Notes: generated by a model not told the origin, from the sequence alone. Numbered from the stretch's first letter, positions 1 to 7,937 are shown. The stretch: 64,000 bases of DNA from Robiginitomaculum_A sp036478535 (GCA_965224735.1 OZ245059.1:1922001-1986000), one strand, 5' to 3'. Translations and numbers: made by a program.

Positions 1-1
1 T

Positions 2-271
2 GGTAATTTCAATTTTGAACTAGTGAATATTCCCATTGGTTCCACTTTGACTTTTTCAAAAGATGATGATGTGTCCTGCATTGTAATCGACAACAAAAAG
101 GTTGATTTTGAAGGCACGGCAATGAGCCTAAGTAAAAGCGCCTTAGCCGTTGTTCATAGGCTTGGCTATACATGGAAAGCCCTTGCTGGCCCCGACTATT
201 GGCAATTCGAAGGCGAAACTCTTACAGCACGCCGTTTACGGTTTGAAGAAGAAGCCAATGAAAATCAATGA
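2..271 (+). CDS. C-terminal part of a protein cut by the window edge (DUF4357/RAMA-like tail)
   Basis: The frame is open to the first base of the window, so this is the end of a longer protein rather than an 82-residue gene starting at the GTG at 23. The visible tail has an alternating strand pattern (IPIGSTLTF, CIVIDNKKVDFEG), then a helix and the closing motif GPDYWQFEGETLTARR. This resembles the small DUF4357/RAMA-type domains found at the C-terminus of nucleases and methylases; that assignment is from memory of the pattern and is weak. The stop codon overlaps the ATG of the next gene (ATGA at 268-271), suggesting translational coupling. Confidence 0.5.
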   Translation, partial: GNFNFELVNIPIGSTLTFSKDDDVSCIVIDNKKVDFEGTAMSLSKSALAVVHRLGYTWKALAGPDYWQFEGETLTARRLRFEEEANENQ

Positions 272-792
272 TGTTTTCGAACACACCCAAAGAACATGAC
301 CGCTATATATCTCAACAAGCTTTGTTCGAGTATTTTTTCGGCGGGCGCTCTTTAGAAGAAGTCACCTGCAAAGATTTTATAAAATTGATTAAAGTAAAAA
401 CGCGAAAATTACAGTGGCAAGAAGGCGGGCTACTCATAGCGTTTCTTATGTTTTTCGCCCTTCCAATAATTGACTATGTAAGAACTGAACACTTCACTGA
501 TTTTTCTATGTTTAGTATAGCTATTTCTGTCGCCATGTTAATTTTCTGGCTAGTACTAAAAACCAAGCGAATTGACTTTGATGTTTCGAATCTCGTTAGG
601 AAAATGAAGCACCCTGAACAATTTGAAAAATTCTTGGAGTATCAAGCCGCATTTAATCAATCCGATTTACCATTGTTAAGGCTTACCGCTTGGGGTTATT
701 GGAATTCGGGATACATTCACAAAGCCGATAACGGTATTTTAGCATTGCTAGGGTCAGGACCTATTAATTTTAGGGATTCCCATTTTGTCTAA
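268..792 (+). pseudogene. Membrane protein of unknown function, 3' end replaced by an IS element
   Basis: Two hydrophobic segments are visible, roughly residues 52-68 (ending FALPIIDYV) and 88-106, separated by a short loop, so this is probably a small inner-membrane protein. The family is not recognised. The last residues are encoded by the inverted repeat and left end of the IS427-like element beginning at 751. Joining the flanks at the TA target gives an original C-terminus LLAPSVPSDAGRT followed by a stop at about 1636-1638, so the gene lost only a short tail. It overlaps the preceding gene by 4 bp. Confidence 0.55.
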
Positions 793-827
793 TTTGTGAT
801 TCATTGATGGTCAAAGGAGCTTTCACC

Positions 828-1196
828 ATGAATGATTTGTTTTATCTATCGAAGTCCCAATTGGCTCGTATTGAGCCTTATTTTCCCTTGTCTCACGGTG
901 TACCACGTGTCGATGATTTACGTGTGATCAGCGGCATTATCCATGTGCTTAAACGAGGCCTTCAATGGCGCGATGCTCCGCGAGAATATGGCCCCCACAA
1001 GACACTTTACAATCGGTTTATCCGTTGGAGTAAAATGGGTGTATTCAACAAAATCTTTATTGCGCTAAGCACATCTGAAGGTGTGCCAGAACAATTGCAA
1101 ATCGACGCAACCCACCTAAAAGCTCACAGAACCGCAGCTAGTCTGCTTAAAAAGGGGATGTTCCCAGATGTATTGGCCGCACCAAAGGTGGGCTAA
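828..1196 (+). CDS. IS427-like transposase, orfA (N-terminal half)
   Basis: This encodes the N-terminal DUF4096-type domain (YFPLSHGVPRVDDLRVISGI) and the first catalytic-region aspartate in LQIDATHLKAHR. The ATG at 828 is preferred over the one at 804 because AAAGGAGC lies just upstream. The frame ends at 1196, but conserved IS5 sequence (RCIGRTKGGLNSKLHAVCDG) continues in the -1 frame. The switch point is the A5G4 run in CTTAAAAAGGGG at 1146-1157, a plausible programmed -1 frameshift site. Confidence 0.8.
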   Translation: MNDLFYLSKSQLARIEPYFPLSHGVPRVDDLRVISGIIHVLKRGLQWRDAPREYGPHKTLYNRFIRWSKMGVFNKIFIALSTSEGVPEQLQIDATHLKAHRTAASLLKKGMFPDVLAAPKVG

Positions 1197-1581
1197 ATTC
1201 AAAACTCCATGCGGTTTGTGATGGTGTGGGTCGTCCGGTGGTCATGTTGCTGAGTGAAGGACAAATGAGCGACCATAAAGGGGCGCGGTTATTGCTAGAT
1301 CAACTTCCAAAAGCAAAATGCCTTCTGGGTGACAAAGGATATGATTCAAACTGGTTTCGAGAGGCATTACGTGCTCGCAATATTACCCCGTGTATTCCGC
1401 CGCGTCGAAACCGAAAATACTGATCCCATACGATAAAACTTTATACAAACAGCGTCACAAGGCCCAAAACATGTTTGGGCGTCTCAAAGACTGGAGACGT
1501 GTCTCAACCCGTTATGATCGCTGCGCACACACCTTTTTCTCTACAATATGCATCGCTGCAATCGTTATATATTGGCTTTAA
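1150..1581 (+). pseudogene. IS427-like transposase, orfB (broken)
   Basis: This is the C-terminal DDE half, read in the -1 frame relative to orfA. It contains the second aspartate in LLGDKGYDSNWF. Compared with copy 2, one base is missing (GAAAATACTG against GAAAAACACTG), which stops the frame at 1423. The remaining homology, including HKAQNMFGRLKDWRR, resumes in another frame at about 1420-1581. The third catalytic residue, glutamate in most relatives (IENMF), reads as glutamine here. Confidence 0.75.
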
Positions 1582-1841
1582 TGAGTCCTGACCCTAGCTC
1601 CATCCGTTCCCTCCGACGCGGGACGGACATGAATAATACCGTCATCATCAGCCCGCAGAGCATTCCATTGCGACAATGAAAAAAACAATCCGAACTGTTG
1701 ATGTTGATTTGAGAGCACGCGCTTAACAAGACTAGTGTTCGTTCCAAAATTTTGCACATCGAATTTTGTGATCCGATAATGTATACAGTCACCGTCTTCT
1801 CCTGGAGAAACGTATCCTGCTATAGTTCTATAACTAGCCAT
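1578..1841 (-). pseudogene. Small protein of unknown function, C-terminus replaced by IS sequence
   Basis: This is the last gene of a minus-strand cassette (3465 to 1578), 3 bp after the lipoprotein gene at 1845. It has no signal peptide or membrane span and the family is not recognised. The final residues (RVRTH) come from the IS427-like inverted repeat. Removing the IS and one TA gives an original ending GASNAKIPLSAL and a stop. The original gene therefore converged with, and overlapped, the membrane protein gene on the other strand. One insertion truncated both. Confidence 0.5.
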
Positions 1842-1844
1842 CGT

Positions 1845-2879
1845 TTAATCTTCCACTTCATATAATTGCGATACACACTCTAGTTTCATATTATTATCCA
1901 AGAAAACCATTGATTTTCCACGGGGATTATCTATATCAAACTCAGAATATATTTGGTTTTTGCCCGATGAAAAACCAAAAAGCCCTGGTGATCTGACCAA
2001 GCATTCAATAATAAATGATTGTTCTTGTTGCTGGTCTCCTCCTGAAGGTACCAAGCATTTAACCGAACTCAGAATAACTTCATTTCTCACTAATACAGGA
2101 GCTGAATCAAGGGGATTTGAGCCTCGAACAGCCTTCCCATCTTCACTCTTTTTTATATAATTATTTATTTCTGTAGCAATTTTTTTACTGTCTTCTTCAA
2201 GCTTAAATTTAATAGGCGAATGAAAAGCAATTAAATTGACATTTCCTCCGGCCCAAGGCGCTAGATTAATTTCTTTACCAGAGCTCATAATCGTGATATC
2301 AGAATGACGCCTCTCACTCCCGCACCACATTCTATCAAACGGATAATAAGCTGGATCAATAATTATACATGTGTTACAATCTCCTTCAGTTATTTCAACA
2401 TATGAAATATCAGTAGTTCCATCTGGCTTAGCCCCATATTTTTCAACGGTTATATCAGCCTTTGCATTCTCGGAAACAAATACGTACTCTAAACTAGATG
2501 AGTTTGATATATGGTTAATCACTGCCCCGATGGCATCGTAATCTAAATTCTCAAATAAAGCACTTATGTGAACTCTAAGAGGACGCTTCACTGACCATAA
2601 ATACTTAACTTCAACTTTTCGTTCTAGTGCACAATATTCGCTTGTAGAAGCATCCTTCATACAATCATCAAACTGTGATGTTACAATGTATGGATTCCAA
2701 ATCACCTCGTCACAATTGCCAATACCTTCAGGAACGATAATGGTCTCTTCGTTAGCATTATCATTTAACGCTAGTTGTGTTTTTGATTTTTTTCTATTAT
2801 CACCATAACAACTTGCCAACATGCCAATAGCAAAGAACGGAACTAATAGTATCAATTTACATTTAGGCATCTTAGTCAT
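1845..2879 (-). CDS. Predicted lipoprotein of unknown function
   Basis: The 344-residue product begins with a basic N-terminus, a hydrophobic stretch (LILLVPFFAIGML) and a lipobox LASC, so it should be a lipid-anchored envelope protein with its mature start at Cys24. Several cysteine pairs (CALER, CNTC, CGSERR) suggest a disulfide-bonded periplasmic domain. The segment YLWSVKRPLRVHI followed by a region predicting alternating helix and strand is reminiscent of DUF2927 proteins, but this is only a resemblance. The gene overlaps its upstream neighbour by 4 bp (2876-2879), so it is probably translated as part of a cassette. Confidence 0.6.
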   Translation of the reverse strand: MTKMPKCKLILLVPFFAIGMLASCYGDNRKKSKTQLALNDNANEETIIVPEGIGNCDEVIWNPYIVTSQFDDCMKDASTSEYCALERKVEVKYLWSVKRPLRVHISALFENLDYDAIGAVINHISNSSSLEYVFVSENAKADITVEKYGAKPDGTTDISYVEITEGDCNTCIIIDPAYYPFDRMWCGSERRHSDITIMSSGKEINLAPWAGGNVNLIAFHSPIKFKLEEDSKKIATEINNYIKKSEDGKAVRGSNPLDSAPVLVRNEVILSSVKCLVPSGGDQQQEQSFIIECLVRSPGLFGFSSGKNQIYSEFDIDNPRGKSMVFLDNNMKLECVSQLYEVED

Positions 2880-3184
2880 AAAGAGTTACTCACGTGGCCT
2901 TTCTGCAACCCTGGTAGAGGTAGTGGCGTCAACGAAGCTCCGAATGTGCCACCAAGATAATGTGCTATCACTCTGTCCCCGGTAACAGTATCTACGCCAT
3001 AAAATATCACTCCCTCACCGCCAGGCCCGGCGGTTGCGGCAAGATCTGCTTCGAAAAAAACTCCAATAATTCTGCTCTTTGGATTTAGTTTCATCTGCCG
3101 CGCGGCTGCAATAAATTGTTTGTCAGTCCACCTCGAAAATTCACGCAATTTAGCAGCAGATTTTTTTAATATATCACTCATCAA
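2876..3184 (-). CDS. Small soluble protein of unknown function
   Basis: This 102-residue protein has an amphipathic N-terminal helix region (ILKKSAAKLREFSRWTDKQF) and a glycine-rich second half (ATAGPGGEGVIFYGVDTVTG) ending LPGLQKGHVSNSL. It has no signal peptide. It overlaps both neighbours by 4 bp (3181-3184 and 2876-2879), so it is translationally coupled between a small membrane protein and a lipoprotein. I do not recognise the family. The tight coupling suggests the three proteins act together. Confidence 0.5.
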   Translation of the reverse strand: MMSDILKKSAAKLREFSRWTDKQFIAAARQMKLNPKSRIIGVFFEADLAATAGPGGEGVIFYGVDTVTGDRVIAHYLGGTFGASLTPLPLPGLQKGHVSNSL

Positions 3185-3465
3185 AATTTCTCACTTGTTA
3201 CAATACAAACCAACAAACAAAATCCCAACAAAACCCAAAAAACTTGCCGGGCTTTTTTTGGTACACTGCGAAGAAAGAAGAAGTGTTTTTTAAAGTCCTC
3301 CAGAGAGGACGAGCAGTGCTCAGTATGAAAAAATAGCGGGTAACTGCCCTTATACCCCGCCTTTTTAGCTTCAGAGTACGCCTTCATCGGGTAATATGTG
3401 CCTATAAACCCGTAGTAGATAAAGAGCACCATAAAACTCATTATTTTAAAACCATCGTTGGACAT
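3181..3465 (-). CDS. Small two-span membrane protein of unknown function
   Basis: This 94-residue protein has one hydrophobic segment near the N-terminus (IMSFMVLFIYYGFIGTYY) and one at the C-terminus (VFWVLLGFCLLVCIVTS), with a charged middle containing HTEHCSSSLEDFKKHF. This suggests a hairpin in the inner membrane. It is the first gene of the minus-strand cassette that runs to 1578. No family is recognised. Confidence 0.5.
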   Translation of the reverse strand: MSNDGFKIMSFMVLFIYYGFIGTYYPMKAYSEAKKAGYKGSYPLFFHTEHCSSSLEDFKKHFFFLRSVPKKARQVFWVLLGFCLLVCIVTSEKF

Positions 3466-3468
3466 ATT

Positions 3469-3697
3469 TTAATCCACTACTCCACATCTCTCCCCATCGG
3501 GCCAATTCAACATTTTTCCAGCCCCGCCAAACTTTGTTGACGGTTGGTAGATTTGCGATATATCATTGCCAAGCAGATGATAAACATCACCATTAACCAA
3601 GTTAACAAATTTTTCGCTACCCGTAAAGGCTGTAACCCCCACCTCACGCTATCAATGATACAGATGGCCAGTTGTCATTCACACCAACATTAAGCAC
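3469..3697 (-). pseudogene. Internally deleted copy of the neighbouring lipoprotein cassette
   Basis: Read on the minus strand, this stretch first repeats the tail NVGVNDNWPSVSLIA-stop. It then repeats a short block (GVTAFTGSEKFVNLVNGD) and then jumps to QIYQPSTKFGGAGKMLNWPD. That last piece matches residues in the middle of the intact gene at 3766-4866 (QIYQPPLKLGGAGKVLNLPD). It ends at a stop about 10 residues later. It is best explained as a second copy of the cassette at 3766-5015 with most of the gene deleted. No start codon with a ribosome site is seen. Confidence 0.6.
3575..3695. repeat. 121-bp direct repeat, copy 1 (partner 4895-5015)
   Basis: The two 121-bp blocks align without gaps, and the last 70 or so bases (from CCCGTAAAGG on) are identical. 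The few differences lie in the first half. The pair flanks the 366-codon gene and marks a tandem duplication. Confidence 0.85.
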
Positions 3698-3765
3698 CGT
3701 ATCCGCATCAGCCAAAGGCGGCGGCGGCTTCTTACGCTATTTCCCATGTTATAAACCTTTCTAAC

Positions 3766-4866
3766 TTAATTTGGATTTGGGGTGTAACTTAATAAAATTG
3801 GGTCGCACTTCCGACTCAGTGTAGAAAGGGGCAACAAACCAGAGTTCTCATCTAGCTGAACAAAGGCCAAAGTTTTTTGACGCGTTATTAAACCAGAAAT
3901 TTTTACTTGGCGAGTGCCCTGCTCTGCGAAAAACGAATCTCCCAAATATGAAAGTAGATTGACAGAAAAGAATATTTCTTCATTATCACGCAGTCGCATA
4001 ACAGGATATGCATTATAGGCTTTAGCACTTAGAGCCGTAGTGACAGATGACAAGCTAATGTATCGCCTATTAATGGGGTCATAAACATCTATCTTCCAAA
4101 TTCCAATATTAGCCTTAGTTGGAGCCAATAAATCATAATTACTATTCTGATATTTTATTATTATACGACCTTTAACATAGTCCTTTTGGCTTGAAAAACC
4201 ATGTGGATTCGCATCAACTCTAAATGACAAATCTAGCCTGGACGGACAATTAAATCCTTTTGGAAAATAATCATCTTCTGCATCAAAGTAATCAGCTTGC
4301 TTTAAGTTTTGATAAATATTGGCTTTATCTTGTTTTACATAGCTTGCAGTTTCACACCTCTCCCCATCAGGTAAATTCAACACCTTACCTGCCCCGCCTA
4401 GTTTTAACGGCGGTTGGTAGATTTGTTTGAACTTTGGACGGCACTTTACGTTTGGGTCAGCGTTAATTTCTGCTTTGGTCATATGTTTGGCGTAAAGAGA
4501 GCTGGTTGGAGCTTTATCGGTGCTTGCGAGTTGGTATTTTGTGATGGCTTGATCTGGGCAGCCGCTCGCTGGCGCGGGCGTAGCGCCTTCATACCCCATG
4601 AGGTGCACACGGGCTATGCGCTCCGCCTCAGGAATATCACTGCCAGAAAGCGAGTTTTTCAAATCCCCTTTTAAAGCATGCTTGAGTATCACAGGGTTTT
4701 CACAAGATGAGGCTTGGGCTATTTTCGCAGGGGTTTTTCCATTGGGGAGGTTCTCACTTGCACAAGCGGAAACAGCACATAAGGATATTAGGCAAGCAGC
4801 CAATGCCAGAACTTTTACTATGCCCTTAAATACTGCGCCCTTAAACTGAATTCTCAACAAACGCAT
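3766..4866 (-). CDS. Predicted lipoprotein of unknown function
   Basis: This 366-residue protein starts with a long basic leader and a hydrophobic core (VLALAACLISLCAVSAC). The lipobox-like VSAC suggests lipidation at Cys34 and an envelope location. The body has paired cysteines and no recognised domain. The segment QIYQPPLKLGGAGKVLNLPD is shared with the degraded copy at 3469-3560. The gene lies between two 121-bp direct repeats. Upstream, on the same strand, is the tail of another reading frame cut by an IS3-family element. Confidence 0.55.
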   Translation of the reverse strand: MRLLRIQFKGAVFKGIVKVLALAACLISLCAVSACASENLPNGKTPAKIAQASSCENPVILKHALKGDLKNSLSGSDIPEAERIARVHLMGYEGATPAPASGCPDQAITKYQLASTDKAPTSSLYAKHMTKAEINADPNVKCRPKFKQIYQPPLKLGGAGKVLNLPDGERCETASYVKQDKANIYQNLKQADYFDAEDDYFPKGFNCPSRLDLSFRVDANPHGFSSQKDYVKGRIIIKYQNSNYDLLAPTKANIGIWKIDVYDPINRRYISLSSVTTALSAKAYNAYPVMRLRDNEEIFFSVNLLSYLGDSFFAEQGTRQVKISGLITRQKTLAFVQLDENSGLLPLSTLSRKCDPILLSYTPNPN

Positions 4867-4894
4867 CGCGTTTCCTTTCTCTCAGCACTACCGT

Positions 4895-5015
4895 AGATGA
4901 TAAACATCACCATTAACTAAGTCAACAAATTTCGCGCCACCCGTAAAGGCTGTAACCCCCACCTCACGCTATCAATGATACAGATGGCCAGTTGTCATTC
5001 ACACCAACATTAAGC
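4895..5015. repeat. 121-bp direct repeat, copy 2 (partner 3575-3695)
   Basis: This is the second member of the direct repeat pair. On the minus strand it encodes the tail LNVGVNDNWPSVSLIA and a stop at 4964-4966, then GVTAFTGGAKFVDLVNGD. Both frames are kept in the two copies, which suggests that the repeat descends from coding sequence. Confidence 0.85.
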
Positions 5016-5160
5016 TTTGCACTGGAACTGCCAAGTGAACCAAGGGATTTTGCAATCGCTTTTCCAGCTCCATGGAACAAATTTGATAAACCCGAAGAAA
5101 ACAAATTACTGGCTAACTGATTGCCAAGAGCATTCATGACCGAATTACCAACTGTTTGAC
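4964..5160 (-). pseudogene. C-terminal fragment of a glycine/serine-rich protein cut by an IS
   Basis: About 65 codons are open on the minus strand: VGNSVMNALGNQLASN, then LFSSGLSNLFHGAGKAIAKS, ending in NDNWPSVSLIA and a stop. The 5' part is missing because the IS3-family element begins at about 5172. The composition looks like the end of a large surface or phage-type protein, but the family is not recognised. The closing residues are duplicated at 3640-3695. Confidence 0.5.
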
Positions 5161-5235
5161 GTCAACGCTTATGAGACAGATTTAAGTCTGGGCTAAGCGA
5201 GAGTTTTTGTTCATCTTCATTTCACGGAGTGAAGA

Positions 5236-5592
5236 ATGAGACATACAAGAACGAGTAAACAATCAGCCGGTGAGCGGATTGTCAAAGACATCAAACGTAA
5301 AACCCGCAAGCAGTATTCGGCTGAGGAGAAGATCCGCATCGTGCTGGACGGCCTTCGCGGCGAGGAGAGTATAGCAGAGCTATGCCGCCAAGAAGGCATC
5401 GCCCAAGGCCTGTACTACAAGTGGTCGAAGGACTTTATGGAGGCCGGCAAGAAACGGTTAGCTGGCGACATCGTTCGCCAAGCCAACACCTTTGAAGTCA
5501 AAGGCTTGCGTTCAGAAGCCTGTAACATGAAAGAAGTCATTGCCGAGCAAACACTTGAACTACGGTTGCTTACAAAGTGCCCTTTAGGGTGA
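5236..5592 (+). CDS. IS3-family transposase orfA (element A)
   Basis: The protein has the helix-turn-helix of IS3 OrfA (YSAEEKIRIVLDGLRGEESI, then LCRQEGIAQGLYYKWSKDF). It ends TLELRLLTKCPLG. The start ATG at 5236 follows GGAG. Without the 19 bp at 5573-5591 the frame would read LRLLKKSMIGDGGEDV and stop at 5627-5629, overlapping the orfB ATG by ATGA, which is the usual arrangement. As it stands, orfA stops at TGA 5590-5592, in the same frame as orfB. Confidence 0.8.
   Translation: MRHTRTSKQSAGERIVKDIKRKTRKQYSAEEKIRIVLDGLRGEESIAELCRQEGIAQGLYYKWSKDFMEAGKKRLAGDIVRQANTFEVKGLRSEACNMKEVIAEQTLELRLLTKCPLG
5573..5591 (+). repeat. 19-bp insertion in the orfA frameshift site, copy 1
   Basis: The sequence CAAAGTGCCCTTTAGGGTG lies between CTTA and AAAAAAG. 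It contains the near-palindrome CCCTTTAGGG. Deleting it restores the canonical end of orfA. The same 19-mer with one base changed (CGAAG for CAAAG) occurs at 51609-51627 in an otherwise dissimilar IS3-family element, again exactly between CTTA and the A-run. Confidence 0.85.
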
Positions 5593-5625
5593 AAAAAGCA
5601 TGATAGGGGATGGGGGCGAAGACGT

Positions 5626-6606
5626 ATGAGATACCCTGCATCAGAGAAGTTAGAGATCATAAGCATTGTGGAGCGCTCACATCTCCCCGCCAAGCAAACT
5701 TTGGATATGCTGGGCGTGCCAAGGCCAACATTCTACCGTTGGTATGACCGGTACTTGGCGCATGGGGAAGACGGACTTGTGGATCGTGCACCGCTGCCGC
5801 GATTGGTGTGGAACCGTATTCCTGACAAGATACGCTGCGAACTGCTGGACATGGCTCTTGATGAAACAGAGTTAAGCCCGCGTGAACTAGCTGTACGATT
5901 TACGGATACCAAAGGCTACTTCGTGTCAGAAAGCTCAGTCTACCGCCTTCTAAAGGCCCATGACCTAATCTCCAGCCCAGCCTTCATTGTTATGAAAGCT
6001 GCTAGTGAGTTCAAAGACAAGACGACGGCCATAAACCAAATGTGGCAGACCTATTTCACCTACTTTAAGATTATAGGCTGGGGTTGGATGTATCTGTCGA
6101 CCATACTTGATGATTACTCACGCTACATTATCAGTTGGAAATTGTGCAGCACGATGAAGACTTCGGATGTGACAGATACGCTGAATATGGCGCTTGAAGC
6201 TTCGGGGTGTGATCAAGTCAATGTGGTTCACAAACCGCGATTGTTATCCGATAATGGTGCCAGTTACATATCTGGCGAGTTAGCAGATTACATCAAAGGT
6301 CAAGGCATGAGCCATGTGCGCGGAGCGCCCTATCATCCGCAAACACAGGGCAAAATCGAACGGTGGCATCAGACATTAAAGAACCGAATATTGTTAGAAA
6401 ATTCCTTCTTGCCGAGCGACTTGGAGCGACAGATTGAAAGCTTCGTGGAGTACTACAACCACGAACGTTACCACGAAAGCCTGAAAAACGTCACACCTGC
6501 CGATGCCTACTTCGGGCGAGCACAATCAATTTTAAACAACAGAGAAAGGATAAAACAAAAAACTATCGAACATCGGCGCTTGCAATACCGCAAAGCCCTC
6601 GCTTAA
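5626..6606 (+). CDS. IS3-family transposase orfB (element A), first catalytic Asp lost
   Basis: This 326-residue integrase-core protein has an N-terminal HTH (PAKQTLDMLGVPRPTFYRWY) and the rve domain. The second and third catalytic residues are present in LLSDNGASYIS and GKIERWHQTLKNR. The first should be the aspartate of WQTDFTY, but the sequence reads WQTYFTY (codon TAT at 6051-6053), a change expected to abolish strand transfer. The ATG at 5626 lies in the same frame as orfA because of the 19-bp insertion; the linker between the TGA and this ATG is open. Confidence 0.85.
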   Translation: MRYPASEKLEIISIVERSHLPAKQTLDMLGVPRPTFYRWYDRYLAHGEDGLVDRAPLPRLVWNRIPDKIRCELLDMALDETELSPRELAVRFTDTKGYFVSESSVYRLLKAHDLISSPAFIVMKAASEFKDKTTAINQMWQTYFTYFKIIGWGWMYLSTILDDYSRYIISWKLCSTMKTSDVTDTLNMALEASGCDQVNVVHKPRLLSDNGASYISGELADYIKGQGMSHVRGAPYHPQTQGKIERWHQTLKNRILLENSFLPSDLERQIESFVEYYNHERYHESLKNVTPADAYFGRAQSILNNRERIKQKTIEHRRLQYRKALA

Positions 6607-6662
6607 TATAAACCAACAAAGTTGAGCAAACTCTCGCTTAGCTCAGGCTTAAATCTGTCTCA

Positions 6663-7124
6663 TTTTATATGAAGACGGACAAGCTAAATGGAAATCTTTA
6701 AAATTAACAGATCCTGACCCTAAACCAATTACTCAAAACAATCAATATTAAATGGATTGGCTATACTTGAAAAAAACTGACAGTCTTGACAAATATACCT
6801 AAAGCCAGGCTGCAAAACCTACAGATCAGGTCATAAAACACAAACTCACACATTTCCAACTCACACATTTCCAGACAGGGCCATTAAGTGCACAAAGCTC
6901 ACAAAAATAATCCCTGTGTTACTGAAATACCGTGTTATCTTGTGGCCTCATCGTAAATATTGAAGTTTAGGCGAGTTATTGAAGCGATTCTTAAGACCAC
7001 TTTAAACCTCAAAAATTGCTACTTTTCTGGTGGAGAATTCCCGCGTGCTAAAACCCCTTCGAGGAAGAGATAAAAAGAAAAGGACCCTGGCAGGGCTTTA
7101 CTTCGTTTTTGTCAGCACTTACGT
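6663..7124. other. Intergenic, no gene seen
   Basis: This AT-rich stretch lies between the IS3-family element and the IS200 remnant. Short imperfect tandem repetition is visible near 6845-6870 (CACACATTTCCA twice). No convincing coding frame, RNA or terminator was found. Confidence 0.4.
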
Positions 7125-7340
7125 GTGCCCTACAATCATACCCACATGTTTATGAAAATACCTCCCAAACTTTCTGTCAGTGATGTTCTGCGCCGTATAA
7201 AAGGTATCACATCACGAAAAATACAAATGGAATTTCCAGAGCTTGGAAAACGGTATTGGGGGCGTAAATGTAGGACAGTACCTTCTATATTTTGTAAAAC
7301 CTGTATTTACAGGCTTGCATTTTTTTTGTGGGCGCAGTAA
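7125..7340 (+). pseudogene. IS200-type (Y1) transposase remnant
   Basis: The segment HTHMFMKIPPKLSVSDVLRRIKG, with GITSRKIQMEFPELGKRYWGR after it, matches the middle of IS200/IS605 TnpA proteins, including the HUH-type histidine pair region HTHMF. The conserved aromatic block and the catalytic tyrosine helix are missing and the frame degenerates after residue 50. The N-terminal third is absent. It is a dead fragment lying just before tRNA-Thr. Confidence 0.7.
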
Positions 7341-7372
7341 TGAGCGTCCCCTAAGACTAATACCAAAGTCTT

Positions 7373-7448
7373 GCCCCTATAGCTCAGCTGGTAGAGCACC
7401 TGATTTGTAATCAGGGGGTCCGCGGTTCAAGTCCGTGTGGGGGCACCA
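7373..7448 (+). tRNA. tRNA-Thr (anticodon UGU)
   Basis: A 76-base cloverleaf with encoded CCA. The acceptor stem is GCCCCTA/TGGGGGC (one G-U pair). The anticodon stem CCTGA/TCAGG holds the loop TTTGTAA, so the anticodon is TGT. The T arm is CGCGG-TTCAAGT-CCGTG. It lies at the border of the accessory region, a common integration site; TAGGCACC occurs twice downstream (7513-7532) but no attachment repeat could be confirmed. Confidence 0.95.
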
Positions 7449-7937
7449 TTTCTTCAACAAAATCAATGACTTATGCGGTACCCACAAAATTCAAAATGTC
7501 AAACCAATGTTTAGGCACCACATAGGCACCAAAACGTAGCAAGTTATTGGAATTTCCAAAGCATTACATTTTAGTAAGAATTTTAATAATTTGAACTGCA
7601 TGACCGAATCAATAGAATTTACTAAGATCATCACAAATTCAGATGGATAGCTGAGCACCGCTAACAACTAAGCATTCTCATAGACATGGCTTAAGTAGTA
7701 GGTGCATGTAGTGGCGTTAACTAGCGGGTTATTTAAAAATATGACCAGAACCAATGTACGTTCGGTAAACCCCTTTATAGAAATTCGTCTCTTTGCACCC
7801 AACCAAACTCTCTATTCCATTCCTTTCCCTACTTCAGTTATTTACTACTAGTATTTTAATCAACACCATACTAGTAATTACATCGGGTGTGTAACCGTAA
7901 TCTCACGGCATTGTAAATTGTATTGGATAATGAAGTT
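7449..7937. other. Intergenic region after tRNA-Thr
   Basis: No gene is seen. Two TAGGCACC words 11 bp apart (7513-7532) echo the tRNA 3' end (GGGCACCA), which could be the trace of an integration site. The rest is AT-rich without obvious structure. Confidence 0.35.

Larger units (their letters stand above)
751..1594 (+). mobile_element. IS427-like element (IS5 family), copy 1, degenerate
   Basis: Terminal inverted repeats GGGTCAGGAC and GTCCTGACCC bound an 844-bp element flanked by TA (749-750 and 1595-1596). A 2-bp TA duplication and a transposase split over two frames fit the IS427 group of IS5. A nearly identical 857-bp copy lies at 53179-54035. This copy lacks the 12-bp in-frame duplication of copy 2 and has lost one base near 1420, which breaks orfB. 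Confidence 0.85.
5172..6662 (+). mobile_element. IS3-family element (element A), probably inactive
   Basis: Inverted repeats of 32 bp with two mismatches begin TGAGACAGATTTAAG (5172-5203 and, inverted, 6631-6662). They enclose orfA and orfB. No matching target duplication is obvious (TTA on the left, TTT on the right). Two lesions are visible: a 19-bp insertion in the frameshift region and loss of the first catalytic aspartate. A solitary end of a related element lies at 20470-20515, where the similarity extends about 15 bp beyond the 5172 end, so the true left end may lie slightly further out. Confidence 0.8.

Noticed and set aside
3575..5015. CRISPR-like or phase-variable repeat array
   Set aside because: Only two copies of 121 bp exist, flanking a gene; they come from a tandem duplication.
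5172..6662. Active IS3 element
   Set aside because: The first catalytic aspartate is replaced by tyrosine and orfA is interrupted.
7513..7532. Tandem TAGGCACC words after tRNA-Thr as an attachment site
   Set aside because: Only 8 bp long, and no matching partner repeat or integrase was found in the window.
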